A stretch of DNA of 64,000 nt from Pyrenophora tritici-repentis (Eukaryota; Ascomycota; Dothideomycetes; Pleosporales; Pleosporaceae), in assembly GCF_003171515.1 (NCBI RefSeq), contig NC_089391.1, forward strand, positions 62,001-126,000, read 5' to 3'. The notes below the pieces were generated by a model. It was not told where the DNA came from and made no database searches. It worked only from the letters and a program-made list of their open reading frames with translations. How positions within the stretch are numbered: the stretch's first letter is position 1; each line of letters begins with the position of its first letter. Positions 1 to 12,183 of this stretch are shown here, in pieces. The position numbers and the translations under genes were made by a program.

Positions 1-44
1 CTCTGAACACTTTCTCCCAGTTCAAAACCGCTTTTTCCTGCGCC

Positions 45-616
45 ATGGCCGACCTAGCAACTGAACAAAACCCAAACGACAATGGATCTTATGGAAACGA
101 CTCCACCGAGCTAAGTGGCTCTCACCATAATGACGACCACTCCGACGAAACCGCCCCGCGCGACCGCATCATTAGCGTCCTCCCTCCGGACAACGACACC
201 ACCGTCGCCTACGTGGGCTCCTGCATCACGGACAATTCCAGCAGTGCTCGAGAAGATGGCGACAACGACAAAGACCATGGGGCCAAAGTCAACAAATACC
301 ATGTTCACATCGAGGAGGACAATGATGGCAAACACTACCTCATATTCTTTGGTAACCCTAGCGCGACGGAGTGCGACGAGCCCGAGTCAACATCTGTTCT
401 CCAGTCGCCTTCCGCACCTGGCCCGTTCAAACGCTGCCGCATGTCCATGTCTGAAGGCAAGCAGAAGAGCGTTACCTAACAAAAAGGAAGCGACTGTCAT
501 CACCCGCATCAAGGTGCCCTTCTTCCAGCTCGCCCATCAACAACAATGGCGACGACAGCATCAAATTAGAGGGCCGGGCGTTGTCGGTCGAGTCTTACCC
601 CGAAGAATTGGTCTAA
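45..616 (+). pseudogene. acidic hypothetical protein, frame-broken
   Basis: An ORF opens at 45 in a good start context (gccATGGCC) and runs 144 codons to a TAA at 478-480. The product is rich in Asp, Glu, Asn and Ser and has no domain I recognise. Another frame carries on from about 460 to a stop at 614-616 with similar Ser/Asn-rich composition, starting around AEERYLTKRKRLSSP. The simplest reading is one gene of about 190 codons with a small indel near 460-475; an unrecognised intron is the alternative. I see no neighbour that hints at its role. Confidence 0.4.
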
Positions 617-1401
617 GTGTTAGATCTCCAACACTAAGACAAGCATACAATGAGACGGGGCTTGTGCTTCATGTAGCTTGGGTTCAGTTGACGGGCTGGA
701 CATAGTTGTATATACTATCAGCAAATCTGGAACAGGAATTGCATGGAGTAGGGTGGGAATCCCGTGGATGAAAGACCGGTTGATAATGATATCATGTTTG
801 TCATGATGATGATAGCCAATCAGTGAACTCAATCATGCTCAATATTTTCTCTCATCTTCTCCCTCCAGGCTCTCACACGTCCCTCCTTATGGTCCTATTT
901 GTCCCCCACTGCACGCTCAACTGATGTGCCCTACTAGGGTATGCCTAGCTATTCCCCTCAACTTCTTTGTCCTTCTCGTCTCTTTCTCTTTCACAGATGT
1001 TGAGTGAATGTTGCCGGATGGGGCTCCGCGGATGGCGACGTGGCAAGACTTGACTATCCCACGTAGAAACTTGCTGAGCGCCGCCTTGCACCTTGAGAGG
1101 CTCTAAAAGAGCCGCAAGCTCCTCGGCGGGCTATAAGTCTAGCGTTAGGTGTACCTCAATGCCCTCCAGATACAAATGGGTGTAGGAAGGCGCCATATCT
1201 GCGGCGAGACGCTGCACCACTCCTGCGACGTGTAAAGATCTTGATGTAACGAACTGACTGCAATGCTTATTCAGGTGAACCCACGAGAAAAACATACCGT
1301 CAGATTCTTTCCTGTGGTACTACCCTTTACACGGGCATCTTAATGCGCATTGCATTTATCTAGTAGCGACATTTGTGTGGTGTGCTTTCTTATTTTGGTA
1401 C
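617..1401. other. intergenic, nothing recognised
   Basis: Only short overlapping ORFs on both strands. No domain, RNA gene or terminal repeat was recognised. Confidence 0.5.
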
Positions 1402-1589
1402 TGTCGGATCGTGAGTATCGGTAGAGACGTCGGCTGCTTGACACTTCGGCCCGACTTCGGCCCACCTTGCGCAGAGCTTAGGTGTACCTTCGTAGCAGCT
1501 ATGTTCGTAGAAGACCAATACCAATACCAGTCACCAGAAGAACCTCGTTGTTGTTATTCACCCGTACGATCGTACAAGGCCTACCAACA
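1402..1589. repeat. solo LTR, family 1 (188 bp), 5 bp target duplication
   Basis: The segment begins TGTCGGATCG and ends CTACCAACA, the TG..CA termini of an LTR. It is flanked by perfect 5 bp direct repeats GGTAC at 1397-1401 and 1590-1594. A second, nearly identical copy lies at 37388-37577. No internal retrotransposon sequence is attached, so it is most likely a solo LTR left by recombination. Orientation cannot be set without the internal region. Confidence 0.85.
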
Positions 1590-1594
1590 GGTAC

Positions 1595-2517
1595 AGACAT
1601 GTTTTTTGTCTCTCGGGATAACAAGTCCTGGAAAGCGCCTGCGAATGAAATATTGGCTACTGATTCTCTAGGCTAGATCCAGCCCTTGTAATGGAGGCGC
1701 AGGAATTTCTCACTAGCGACGAATGCCTGGAAGAAAACCTTTATAAGGACGCTCGTTACGGATTTCGTGAGCAATATCTTGCCCCGGATGCTGCAAACTT
1801 AATAATAGATTGTCTCTTGCCTTGCTGCAAGGTCGGAAAGAAATTAGACCTCCATTACCCCAGCAGCGAGTGCTTGATGACATTTTACTGAATTTTCTTA
1901 AATTTTCTAGCGGCTGCATCTGATACTGTCAATTTGTTGCCCTCGGCAAATAACTACCTTCCATTGAGTGGGGGTTTGATCACTATCACGAGATTTGCCA
2001 GATATACCGTTCCAGAAGGTTTTGCGTGTGTCTTTAGCAGAAAATACGCGATAAAAAAGATAGAAGCGATTCCATAGAACCATGAAGTCATTAATGAGTA
2101 TACTAGATGAATAGTGAAAGTCTGAAATACTATTCAGCGGCAAACTGGAATGACGAGAGTATCCTACGACTAAAAGTTATCTGCAAAAAGGTCGAAAATA
2201 GTCTTATCTACAACCCAGATATTCTGCAGCTACCTAGAGGGTCAGTTTCACCTTCGTCGCCTCAACTTGAGTTTGGTACGCCAAGGATGAGTACCCTGGT
2301 ACTGTAAAGGAGATAGAAAGCGCGCGCGAAGAGTCCATCTCCCGTACCTCTCACAGCAACAGAACGAGCCGCGCGACTATCAAAGCAAGGCTCGCAGTCA
2401 AGAGCATTGCAGTATACACCCTCACCAGAAACCGCCGAAGGGAGTTTCAGAAACTCCACGAGATTCGCCTACGAGAGTATCTCCGGAGATAACCCACTTC
2501 TCCTCATCATCAAGGCC
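1595..2517. other. intergenic, nothing recognised
   Basis: Short ORFs of 65-80 codons on both strands, none with a recognisable motif. The stretch abuts the Copia 3' LTR. Confidence 0.45.
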
Positions 2518-2670
2518 TGTAACGGGGTGAGTAGAGGAGGAGGACTGCGTTGCATTGTGTATCTATGGAGGAACTGCAGCTATATAGGTGTGTGTGATGA
2601 GAAAGTGTGGTAGCGATAGCCGTACCCAACTCTCACCCAAGTCGGTCTTAGCAAGGCCCAAACCGTTACA
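2518..2670 (-). repeat. Copia 3' LTR (153 bp)
   Basis: The plus strand starts TGTAACGG and ends CCGTTACA, a perfect 8 bp inverted terminal repeat with TG..CA ends. It sits directly beyond the polypurine tract of the Copia pol. A TATATAG motif lies inside near 2580, where an LTR promoter could be. No flanking target duplication can be scored because the partner LTR is missing. Confidence 0.7.
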
Positions 2671-2683
2671 CTCCCCCCCAGCT
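2671..2683 (-). other. Copia polypurine tract
   Basis: On the minus strand the bases just before the LTR read CAGCTGGGGGGAG. This is where plus-strand DNA priming would occur, and it marks the LTR boundary at 2670. Confidence 0.65.
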
Positions 2684-2703
2684 GCCGTGATCAACAAAGC
2701 TAA

Positions 2704-5700
2704 CTAGTGCCAGTGCCATAGCTCGGTTGGTTCTGGTGTGTTTACATGAGTAGTAAGAAGCTGGCGAACATTTTCAAGCCCTAGCTGTCTCACAAACTCG
2801 GCGTGTTTCTGCCTTACGAGGGACTTTGTAAGTCCATCTGCAGGCATCTCTGCTGTAGGGCACCACTCTACACAGAGCCTTCCTTCCTGTACCTCCTGTC
2901 TTACCCACATTTCATGGGTGTCTACATGTCTTAGCTTCGTGTGAAGCCGTTCGTCTTCTTTCTTAACGATCCCGACCGTCTGCTCGTTGTCGCAGTAGAT
3001 CGTTGGTTGAATCTCCGGGTCGAACTTGATATGCTGGAAGACCCGGGTCCACCATTCCATCTCCCCTCCGGTTGCTGATAGAGCTATCAGCTCGGCCTCA
3101 GTTGTTGACTTCGTAACGGATCTCTGGCGGGTAGCCTTCCAGTCAATAGGCATCCTATAGAGCTTAAACAAATATCCATGAGATGATTGACGACTTTCCA
3201 CATCATCAGCAAACGCTGCATCAGATGCTCCATAGAAGAGAGACTTATCCCAGATGTAGGACGAGCTCTCTGCTATCTGTTGACTAGCTCTGATCGCCAG
3301 ATGTCTTGTTCCATACAGGTATCGCCAGACATGCTTTACCGCCGATACATGCTTCTGCCCAGGGTTCTGGAGATGCCGGGCCAGTACTGAGTGGGCTCGT
3401 GCCACATCCGGTCTCGTGAATGTCGAGATGTACGCCAGCGATCTGACTAGCTGCTGGTACAGCTGAGTACGCTGGTTACTCGTATCCTCAGTTGACTGGG
3501 CCAGAGAGTTCTCTATGAGCGGGACTGCTGGATATCTCCCCCCTGACTTCTGATCTAAGTCATACTTGTTGACTACCTTCTCAATAAATGAGTCCTGTGT
3601 TAGCCAGATCGTTCCTGCTGTCCAGTCTCTCAGAACTCTGATCCCAAGGAACCACTTGAGCTCTCCAAGTTTTCTCAGGTCGTATACCGCCTCCAGTCGT
3701 CTCTCAAATGCCTGATGATCATCAAGGTGATCCGGATGTACCAGTACCACGATATCATCAACATAGAAGAAGACTATCAGTCTCTCGTTGGTAAACAAGC
3801 AAGGAACGTCCTTCACTGGTTTCAGACCCAACTTAATCAGCGTCTCCTTCAGGTGCTTGTACCAGAGAAGAGGCGCGTCTTTCAGCCCATAAAGAGCTCT
3901 CTTAAGCTCAAGTATCTTGCCAAGCTCTTCTACGTACGGATCTGGAGTCTGTACGTGGACTAGCTTCTCAAGAGGTGCGTTTAAAAACGCGTTTAGCACA
4001 TCATACTGATATGCTTTTAGGCCAAAGGCTGCCGTGAGAGCCATGAGAAATCCGAACACTCGTGCGGCCAGCGTGGCTGCGTACGTGTCGCCCCAGTCCT
4101 CCTGGAGGTCTCCTCTCACGACAAGCCGAGCCTTGTACTTGTACAGAAGTCCGTCTTCATCGAACTTGTACGTGAATACCCACATCAAGGGCAATCTCTG
4201 GCTATCAACCACTGTGGCTGACGTTGTCTTAAAGCAGCCCTTTTCACGACAGCTCTTGAATTCTTTCGCTGCTGCCGCTTTAAATTCCTGTCCGAAAGGG
4301 TGCTTCTCTAGGTCTTTCCATCTCTTTGGCGGAGGCGGAAGCTCATCCCTGTGTAGCCGTGATTTCTGTGGCTCTGTTTGCTGAAGTGCTTGGGCGAACG
4401 CAACAAAGTACGTGCCGAGCGTCTTCCTCTGCCTTTTCCCCGTCAGAACGTTCGACTCACTAACCTGACCGCTAATCTCCTCACGTCTTGGAGCGTTGTT
4501 TAATCGTCGATCTGGTGCCTCTGCTTCGGCTGGTATAGGCTCCCAGCCTCGCGGCATCTCGACTATTTCCGACTCAGGCTCAGGCTCATGCTGGGTCGTC
4601 GTTTCTGGAGTGCTCCTAGGTGTTGGCAGCGCGCGAGACGTATCTTTGGCTTGGTCTGTTCGAGCGGCTTGGTCGGACCGGCTCGGACCACTCCAGTCTC
4701 TCTGCGCCGACTGCAGGAGCAGTTCTATCTCCTGGTCGGTTTCCTCTAGTGGTTCTGGAACGTCCAGTATCGTCACCACCTCTCTCAGAGTCTGTCGATC
4801 TGGGTAGACAGGCTCAGTTCCATCATTAGACATGAAGACGACGTCTCTCGTCCTGAGGACTCGTCCTAGGGACTCGTCCTAATGCTGGCATCCATACTCG
4901 GTATATGTTCGTGGAGTCGTATCCAACTAGCTGTCCGATCAGCGCGCGAGATTCGAGCTTCTCTCCTCGCTTCAGCTTATTATTCAGCACGTAGGCTCGG
5001 GCTCCCACAACATTGAGGTGAGCTGCCGACGGCTTCTGTCCACGTACAACCTCGTACGGAGTCTTCCATCCCAGTGATTCGACTGGTGTTCTGTTAAGCA
5101 GGTAGACTGCCACAAGACAGCACTCATTTGAGAGTTCCATTGGCAGTCTTCCATCAATTCTGACCGCTCTCGCTCGGATCACGATCATCTTCCCAGCCTG
5201 TTCTGATAGGCCGTTCTGCTCCTCTGTGTACTCAGCTCGGGGTTCCACAATAATACCAAGATCTTTAAGCACATGGAGCAACTCGCCATAGCCGCGCTCG
5301 TTGTCAAGCTTCACGACTACTACGACCGCGCCGAACTAGCGTTTAATCTTAGCTAGTAGACGCATTAATGTGTGCTTAAGGGTGCCTGAGCTCTTGTCTG
5401 CTAGGCAGCATACCTCATGCCACTTGCTATACTAACACACTGCATAGAGCATCCATAGGTCTCCATTATAGCAGCGCTCGTTTCTTTCTCTTAGCTGCAC
5501 TAGGTCCATTCCTATTCGGTAGAACGGACGTTCAGCTGGCTCATTTTGAGCTCTCCTGCTCGCAAACTTGTGAAGCTTCGTTTCAATACAGACTTGACAG
5601 TCTGTCCATGTTAGAGCGATTGCCTGCTCCTCGACACTAATTCCGATTATATGATCGTTTAAGTGCCTAACTGCTTTTCGGCTGATGTGGCCGAACATCC

Positions 5701-5806
5701 GATGAGCCGTGTCCTGACTGACTGAGAGATCCTTCCTCGGTTCCTTTGAGGGCTTGGTATATCGAGTCGCGTACGTAGAGAGTAGATCTAGCTCAGATTT
5801 CTGGTC
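2704..5806 (-). pseudogene. Copia pol: integrase (part), RT, RNase H
   Basis: The 3' part of a Copia polyprotein. From 5806 downwards come a zinc-binding pre-integrase segment (AHRMFGHIS.. WTDCQVC) and an integrase core (DNERGYGE, EQNGLSEQAG). From 4833 to 2704 come the RT with its YVDD motif (FFYVDDIVVLV) and the RNase H (ASDAAFAD, YCDNEQT, HVDTH, ADGLTKSL). TAG stops interrupt at 5432-5434 and 5336-5338. A 13 bp tandem duplication at 4847-4881 shifts the frame just upstream of the RT; without one unit the frame is continuous. The N-terminal half lies on the other side of the hAT. Confidence 0.85.
4847..4881. repeat. 13 bp tandem duplication causing a frameshift
   Basis: CTCGTCCTGAGGA, CTCGTCCTAGGGA and a partial third unit stand in tandem. 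The extra 13 bp explains the frame change between the integrase ORF (ending near 4826) and the RT ORF (starting 4833). Confidence 0.65.
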
Positions 5807-5813
5807 TTTCTCC
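5806..5813. repeat. 8 bp target-site duplication of the hAT (left copy)
   Basis: CTTTCTCC at 5806-5813 is repeated exactly at 9179-9186, immediately outside the two hAT ends. Eight base pairs is the hAT family's target duplication length. Confidence 0.9.
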
Positions 5814-6325
5814 CAGACTCCGCAACAATCAATCCAGATTGGTCAGATTGATTGATTTGATTGGTCATTTGGAGTTTTTACCAACTCAATCAACTCAATC
5901 TAAGCTTTTCAAAATAGCTAATCAAATCAACTTGCGAAGGTCAGATTGATTGATTTGATTAGTTAGATTGATTTATTATTAACGAGTTGTAAGGCGAGTA
6001 GTGTCGTATTAAGAGAAGGTTTTTGGTGTTGAAGATAGTTATCTTGGACCCCTATCTCGCTTAGCTTGTGATCCCTGTCGGCCGGGCAAGCCAGTCTCTA
6101 TGCATTCACTTCTCACCAGCTAGCTCTCCTCTTATAGGACTAGCTCCTTCTGCTTAGGGGCTAGCCTCTTCTAGGCTTCACCCCGCACCTATATAGCTAG
6201 TCCTTCGCTGTTCTTAATACAACAACGATTTCGCTCACTCAGTTCCCTAATAATCCCTTACACACAACGCTAGTTGCCTAGCTACCTATACAGACATTTT
6301 TCTTTAGTGTTTAGTATCGCCCACG

Positions 6326-9009
6326 ATGGCCAAACGCTCTCGAGTTCCCACCAATACTGCTGCCGCCGCCGCCGCCGCCAAACGGGCGCGCCTATCAAGG
6401 CCCTCTTTCCTATCTCAGCGATCGCTGTCGCCCCAGGAAACCCTTGGCGCCGCCGTAAGCCAGGCCACAACGTTTGAGTCGCAATTTTTCGAGTCGCAAA
6501 CAGAGGAGGAGGGTGCGGCTGAGGGCAGCCAGGCTGGTACAGCAGCAACAACAGAGGCTAGCGTTGATACAGAGCCTGATAATGGCGATAACTTTGACGG
6601 CATTAACTGGGATCGCCTCCCTCGGTTCATGAAGCCTCTTACAACTGGGCGGCGCGTCAAGAGTTGGATCTTTCAACATGGATATCGCGTTGTTGAGCTC
6701 TACGATCAGAATCGAGTGTGGTTTGTTTGCAAATACTGCCACATCCACAAGGTCATTGACACTGGCGGCAGTGGAGTTTTTGACGTATCAAAGGCCACCT
6801 CCTCAGCTGCAGCTCATCTTGGCCTTCAGAAACGAGGCCATGGCTTTACAAAAGACGGCCTGAAGCCTCGAAGAACAGGGCAGCAACTCTCTCTACGACA
6901 GACGCTGGAGACTGGTGTTGCAGTCTCTCAAGAGGCTGCCAACGCGATGGGCAACTTCAACATCCAGCAGTTTCGTGAAGTTGCAGTGTTCTGCCTTCTT
7001 GATAACAACTTGCCAATGGAGCTACTTGCAAGGCCGTCCTTTCGCGAGATGATTAGCCTTGCAAACCCAGAGGCAGAGGCAGCTTTGTGGGTAAGTCCTC
7101 GCAGTGTAGCTACCTACGCAATGCGCCTCTTCCAATATATGCAGCCACAGATTGTCTGCGCTCTGTCAGAAGCTGCAAGCAAGATCCACATAAGCTTTGA
7201 TGGTTGGACGACAAAGGGTGGCAAGCGTGGATTCTTTGGAGTCGTTGCACACTTTGCTAACGCCTCTGGAGTGATACAAGATCTCCCCATCGCCCTCCCA
7301 CATCTCGCAGGCTCTCATACTGGTGATGCTATCGCTGATACAATTAAAAAGACGCTCCAAGAATACAGTATTGGGAGTGATAAACTCGGCTACTTCGTCC
7401 TCGACAATGCTGCAAACAACGATACTGCAGTCTCCTCGCTCGCCCACGCGTACGCACAGTCCGCAACAATCAATTAAGTGGGTCCTAGAAGGTTCAGATT
7501 GGATTGATTGATTACCGCTTTAAGCCTAGTAGTTACCTATAGGAGTTTAAGCCCTACCTAGATAGGTAAGTGGGTCTAGGAGAGTGACCGGATTGAATTG
7601 ATTGTTGCGGAGTCTACGCGTACGACTTCAACGCTGCTCACCGACGCCTCCGCTGCGGCCCTCACACGCTTAACCTTATTGGCCAGGCAATTATCTTTGG
7701 CAGCAATCAAGAGGCGTACAACAACAACAACGACGAGCAGCTCCAAACAGAGGAGGTGTACATGCAGGAGTGGCGTCAAGAAGGGCCCTTAGGTGTACTT
7801 ATCGACGTTATCAACCATATAAAAACGCCTCAACAACACGAAATTTTCCGAAGCTTCCAAACCGCCGCCAACGCCGAGTTGCCAGCTAGAGAGCGCCTCC
7901 ACGTACTTGAGCCTGTGAAGCCTGTTGTTACACGCTGGAACTCTTACTACGCTGCCTTCAAACGCGCAACTCAACTCCAGGCAGCATACAACTCTTACGC
8001 TGAGCACTACATTAACGCACTCTCCCTTGAAGATCGCCGCGCTTGTCAACGTGGCAATAAACTCCCTGAAGCACCTAGTTGGATGAGATCAACAGGACTT
8101 ACAGCTGCTGATTGGGCGGTGATAACAGAGTATCAGGACTGCCTAGAGCCGCTTAAGCTTGCTACGGAGAAGCTTGAGGGTCGCGGAAAGGCAGGCAAAT
8201 ACGGCGCTATATATGAGACTATTCCTGTATTTGAATACGTACTTGGCGCGCTCGAAGCCCGTACGCGCTCGTACGAGCAAGTTGACTTCAACCCACCTGA
8301 TGCGCCTGAAGATCACCTCTTTGTTAACCTCCGCGCCGCCTGGAGTAAGGCCAACGATTACTACAACAAGCTCGATCGATCGCCAGCATACTACGCTGCT
8401 ACCTGCCTCCATCCATACTACAAATACTACTGCGAGAACAGCTGGGTGGATAAGCCAGAATGGCTAACATCAGCCAACGCTGGCTTCCTGCAGCTCTGGC
8501 AGTCGTATAAGCCTCAACGTACACGTCCTCCATCTCAAACAACTGCAAAACCAAGGCATGGAGGAATAGATGATGTGATTGGCGCCCTCGTACGGCGCAA
8601 CAAGGCTCAGGTAGAGGCTGCCCACGACGATGAGTACGAGCGCTGGAGAACTCAAGAGCCAGAGTGGACAAGCGAACAGTATCTTAGCGATGGCCACCCA
8701 GTCAAGTACTGGATTCAATTACGCTCAAAATACCCGTGTTTAAGCCAGTTTGCGATTGATATACTCACGATACCAGCATCTAGTTGCGACTGCGAGAGGC
8801 TCTTTAGCGAGCTTGGCGATTTACTTGAGCCGCGCCGGCGAGCTCTTGGCAGCGAGTTACTTGCTGCCCTTCAGCTTGTACGTTCGTGGAGACGAGCTGG
8901 CTTTGACGGCTTGTACAACAACGGTGATGATGAAGACAAGTGGAGTGACGTCAAAGATGAGGAGATTGTACAACAGTACGATATAGAAGGCTGGAGTACA
9001 ACACCATAA
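6326..9009 (+). pseudogene. hAT-1 transposase, interrupted by a MITE
   Basis: The ORF opens at 6326 (acgATGGCC). The N-terminal part has a BED-type zinc finger (VCKYCHIHK with the later His in AAHLG, about residues 135-170), followed by the RNase H-like core (SFDGWTTKGGKRG). Reading stops inside the MITE at 7475-7477. It resumes in another frame from 7625 and ends at 9009 with the hATC dimerisation domain (IPASSCDCERLFS, GDLLEPRR). Removing 170 bp (MITE plus one 8 bp target copy, 7455-7624) leaves 2514 bp, exactly 838 codons with no internal stop. The MITE is therefore the only visible lesion. Confidence 0.92.
7455..7616. mobile_element. hAT MITE copy A (162 bp) inside the hAT-1 transposase
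   Basis: The termini CACAGTCCGCAACAATCAATT and the complement of TTGCGGAGTCTA resemble the hAT-1 ends, so hAT-1-type transposase could mobilise it. It is flanked by 8 bp duplications CGCGTACG at 7447-7454 and 7617-7624. It contains no coding capacity. It is identical by eye to copy B at 35064-35225. Confidence 0.95.
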
Positions 9010-9178
9010 CCCCCTGTATACTACTTCTTAGCATCAATCAGCCAATCAACCAATCAATCGCAATCAATCTGCTCAAAAACCCTAACAATCAATCCGCAAT
9101 CAATCAGCAGCGTCGCCGCAAGCTAATCAAACCAATCGACAACCTTAAGATTGATTGATTTGATTGTTGCGGAGTCTG

Positions 9179-10691
9179 CTTTCTCCACATCAACGAGCCA
9201 GTGGCCATCTCTATACTGGAGTAGACAGATCACGTTCGATGCATTCTTTTGATATAGACAGTCTCTGCCTGAGTCAAAGTTGATGCCGAGAGATCGGCTC
9301 CGCGATAGGCCAACGACGCTCGTGAAGAAGCCAGGGATGTACGCCACCCATGTAAGCTTCATCCGTCCTTCTCCTATCGGAGTCTTGACCTGGATAGTCG
9401 TTTCTCCCCATTCTTCGACTTGAGTGAGGGCTCCTCCAGCGTATACACAGTCTGAAGGCTCCCCTTTCTTTGTCAAGATCTAGTCAGCTCCTTTCGTATT
9501 CGTGACGTGGCAGTTCGAACCTGGATCAAGTATCCATCTCGTGAGCAGCGGTGGAGCTAATAGTCCTGTAGCTGCTGCAGTCTGCAGCACCGCATTAACG
9601 TGTGGCTTATCGCGCGCTGGCTGTCCATCGTCCATACTGATCATGGACGAGCTCTGGACCTCAGCCTGCGGCTTCGTCTTCTTCTTAAGCCCCCGCTCTG
9701 CTGCTCTTAGTGCATTGGCTATCGAATTCGACGTAGGACTGTCTCTAAGCTCTGTGAACTTATCCTGAATTGCCTTGTCTGGCTTCCAGCCCTTTGTCCG
9801 AACTGACTGGTTAACGTACGGGCAGTTGTCGAATTTGTGGTTTTCTCCATCAAGACACTTCGGTATCCATGGTCCTGAGCGTGTACGAGTTCCTCGGCTG
9901 TTGCTACTGCTTGTCACCTCGAGCGTAGCAAAGGTTCCAAGTCCTGACGCGATTGGACGTGTACGTCGGTAGTACGATCTGAACTCCGCGATCAAATCCG
10001 CGATCAGCGGAAATTCTTCATCCTTCTGTTCCTTCTTAATAAGGTCTTGCAGCTGAGTAGCTGCCCAGCTATCGTCTAGGCCTCTAATTGACAGGATAAA
10101 CTCTTCCTGCGCTCTGTTGCCAGTCGTCTCTGGAATCTTAGCCTCCGTGAGGAGTCGGGTGATCGTCACCCACTCGTCGAACCATGTGTCTAAGTTTGCC
10201 GTCTTTGGTCTCGTGCAGACTGCTGTGTACCGAGCTCTGAGTTGGTGGTTCCTCTGTCCAATCGATGGACAGAGGTGCTTCTTTAGTGTTCTCAGCTGGC
10301 TATAGGCGTCTGCGCAATCGAGGATTAGGTCTAGGTGTTTGACGTCAATTGTCTGCACGATCTCTAGGCTTAGGGTTCGGAGAGCCTTCTCCTTCGTGAG
10401 CCACCTGGCCTCGTCGCGATCGAATCGTCTAGCCCATGAGTTGTACGTAGCGAGCTCTGTCGCTGTTAAGTCTGGGATGTCGATCTGCTCGTCTGTAAGA
10501 GGATTTCGAAATCTCCTCACTTCGAGCTCTTTGGGTCTTTCGTCTTCCAGCATCTTCAGCCTCTCTGGCGAAAGATCTAGGTTAACGTACTCCCACAGAC
10601 TATTTCGGTCTGCGGATATCTTCCTCGTGAGCAACCATTTCGACCAATCGTCTGGCTTTCGGAGGGTAACTGACGCTCTCGCCACCTGCAT
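9179..10691 (-). pseudogene. Copia gag and protease
   Basis: Starts at 10691 on the minus strand (MQVARASVTLRKPDDWSKW). The gag region includes the conserved stretch around DAYSQLRTLKKHLCPS. The aspartic protease motif is WILDPGSNCHVTN. A TAG at 9480-9482 (minus strand) interrupts the frame after KGAD, where related proteins usually have Trp, so TGG-to-TAG is the likely change. The frame then stays open to the hAT junction. Removing the hAT plus one target copy joins it in frame with the integrase at 5806. Confidence 0.85.
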
Positions 10692-10737
10692 TTCGTGCTC
10701 TTGAGTCGCGCGGGAGTCGGGGTCGTACGCTCGCTAA

Positions 10738-12181
10738 AAGCCGCATGACTGCCAATCTGCTGGTTACGTAGTTAGGTTAATGCGTCGCACATCAAGGGCC
10801 GCGGATAATCTACGCCGGCTGCTTCTCTGAACACCCGGCGGGTTATATAAGTGACAGGATTTGGGCGTAAAGAAATACCATAAGTATTGTCTATCTATGC
10901 TTGGTTGCTACGCCACAAGCCGTCCTTAATACGCCTTATCCTCGTCTGTCTGGTCGTCCTCATCCAGCTCGACAGTGTAGACGTCCTGGTACTTGGATGG
11001 CTTCACTACCTGTATTGCGATTTTGTCCGTCCAGAGCGCAAACATGGTCTCAACGTCAAGTTTGTGCAGCTGCAGGCCTGCGAGGAAGAACACGAAGTCG
11101 CCCGGGCCAACATATAGCTGGTGGCTTGTCTTTAAGAACCCCGACGCCAAGGACGAGGATCATCGAGTAGTAGTGTCCTGTCCTATGTTAGCATTTGCGC
11201 CTGAGCTCATAACTAGGTGGGATAATGCCGCACCATCGTCGCCTCCGCCATGATAGTAGCTGGTGCCCTCGCTAGCCGATATGAACACGGCCATCATGCT
11301 CCCGATGCCGCCTATGCGAAAGAATGATTTGCGGGCGCGGCGAGGGGCCTTAGCAAACCAGGCCTTGTGAGCCTTGGCGGCGGCAGCGGCGTAGCTCTAT
11401 CAGCGCCTGTACCTGTTCGAGTAGGCCCTTGGCCCTGTCCGGAGATATACAGTCGGTGAAGCGGATGGCGGCGTATCTGGAAATCTCGCGAAGTTTAGGT
11501 TTGGAATCGCAGCATGCGCGATGGTACTGTTGCGAGGACTTGACCAGGTGAATGCGCGGCTCACCGAGCATCTCAAACTGCAAGCTCCCACGAATCCGTC
11601 GCTATGCGACTCTCTGTTGCTCCTTCGCCTCTTGTCGCCGGGCTCTTAGGCCTGCCTCTTCTCAAGTCGCTTTGAGGACGGCTGAGGGCGGCAAAATGCG
11701 TGCGGCGAACAGTGGGCGTAGGGACACTGGAGTCGTGGAGCGGACGTAGTGGTAAGAGCGCTCGAAGATGAACCGCGGAAGCTCAGCAGCCTGGGACTCA
11801 CCCTCGTTGAGAATACTGCTGGTGGATCGGGCGAGCCGCACCCTTTATCGCGAAGTGGGAGCAGAGATAGAAGTCAAACTCATATGGATGAGTGCAGCCA
11901 GACTCCACAAGAGTACTGGGCAGGGGGTTGCCGTTGCGATTGCCCTTGCCGACTTCAGGGAAGAAGCGGATGTGGTGGCGCTTGCCGGTAATGACAACGG
12001 TGAATTTAAGGAGCTCTTTGCAACCCAGCTTCTTGAAGCACCCCTTAAGTTGTTGACTTCCTCCTCAAGCGCAGCGGCGTGCCGTCCGTCCCCGATGTGG
12101 CCATGGGTGCGAAGGGGAGGCGGAGAGGATGTGGGGAGCGCGTTGATGCGGGCGATGGGTCGGGCCGCTGCTGAGTTGGCC
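10738..12181. other. short coding-like ORFs of unknown identity
   Basis: Minus-strand ORFs at 10926-11150 (begins MASGFLKTSHQLYVGPGDF) and 11350-11583 (begins MQFEMLGEPRIHLVKSS), and a plus-strand ORF at 11768-12184, have protein-like composition. None has a domain I recognise, and no convincing splice junction joins them. They may be remnants of one minus-strand gene. The pogo element landed in the TA at 12182-12183, at the end of the plus-strand ORF. Confidence 0.25.
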
Positions 12182-12183
12182 TA

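Larger units (their letters stand above)
5814..9178 (+). mobile_element. hAT DNA transposon (hAT-1), 3365 bp, complete ends
   Basis: Both ends carry a 19 bp perfect terminal inverted repeat starting CAGACTCCGCAAC (5814-5832 and 9160-9178), flanked by the 8 bp duplication CTTTCTCC. Sub-terminal regions are full of GATTGATT-type short repeats, probable transposase binding sites. It carries one transposase gene on the plus strand, split by a 162 bp MITE. It sits inside the Copia coding region, so it is younger than the Copia. Its ends and coding region look well preserved. Confidence 0.95.
2518..10737 (-). mobile_element. Ty1/Copia retrotransposon, 5'-truncated and split by a hAT
   Basis: Read on the minus strand the order is gag, protease, integrase, reverse transcriptase, RNase H, then a polypurine tract and 3' LTR. 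Integrase preceding RT is the Copia arrangement. The 3' LTR is 2518-2670. No matching LTR is found beyond gag (10691), so the 5' end seems lost near 10737; that end is approximate. The element is interrupted by the hAT at 5814-9178 and further damaged by stop codons and a 13 bp duplication, so it is not autonomous. Confidence 0.85.
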
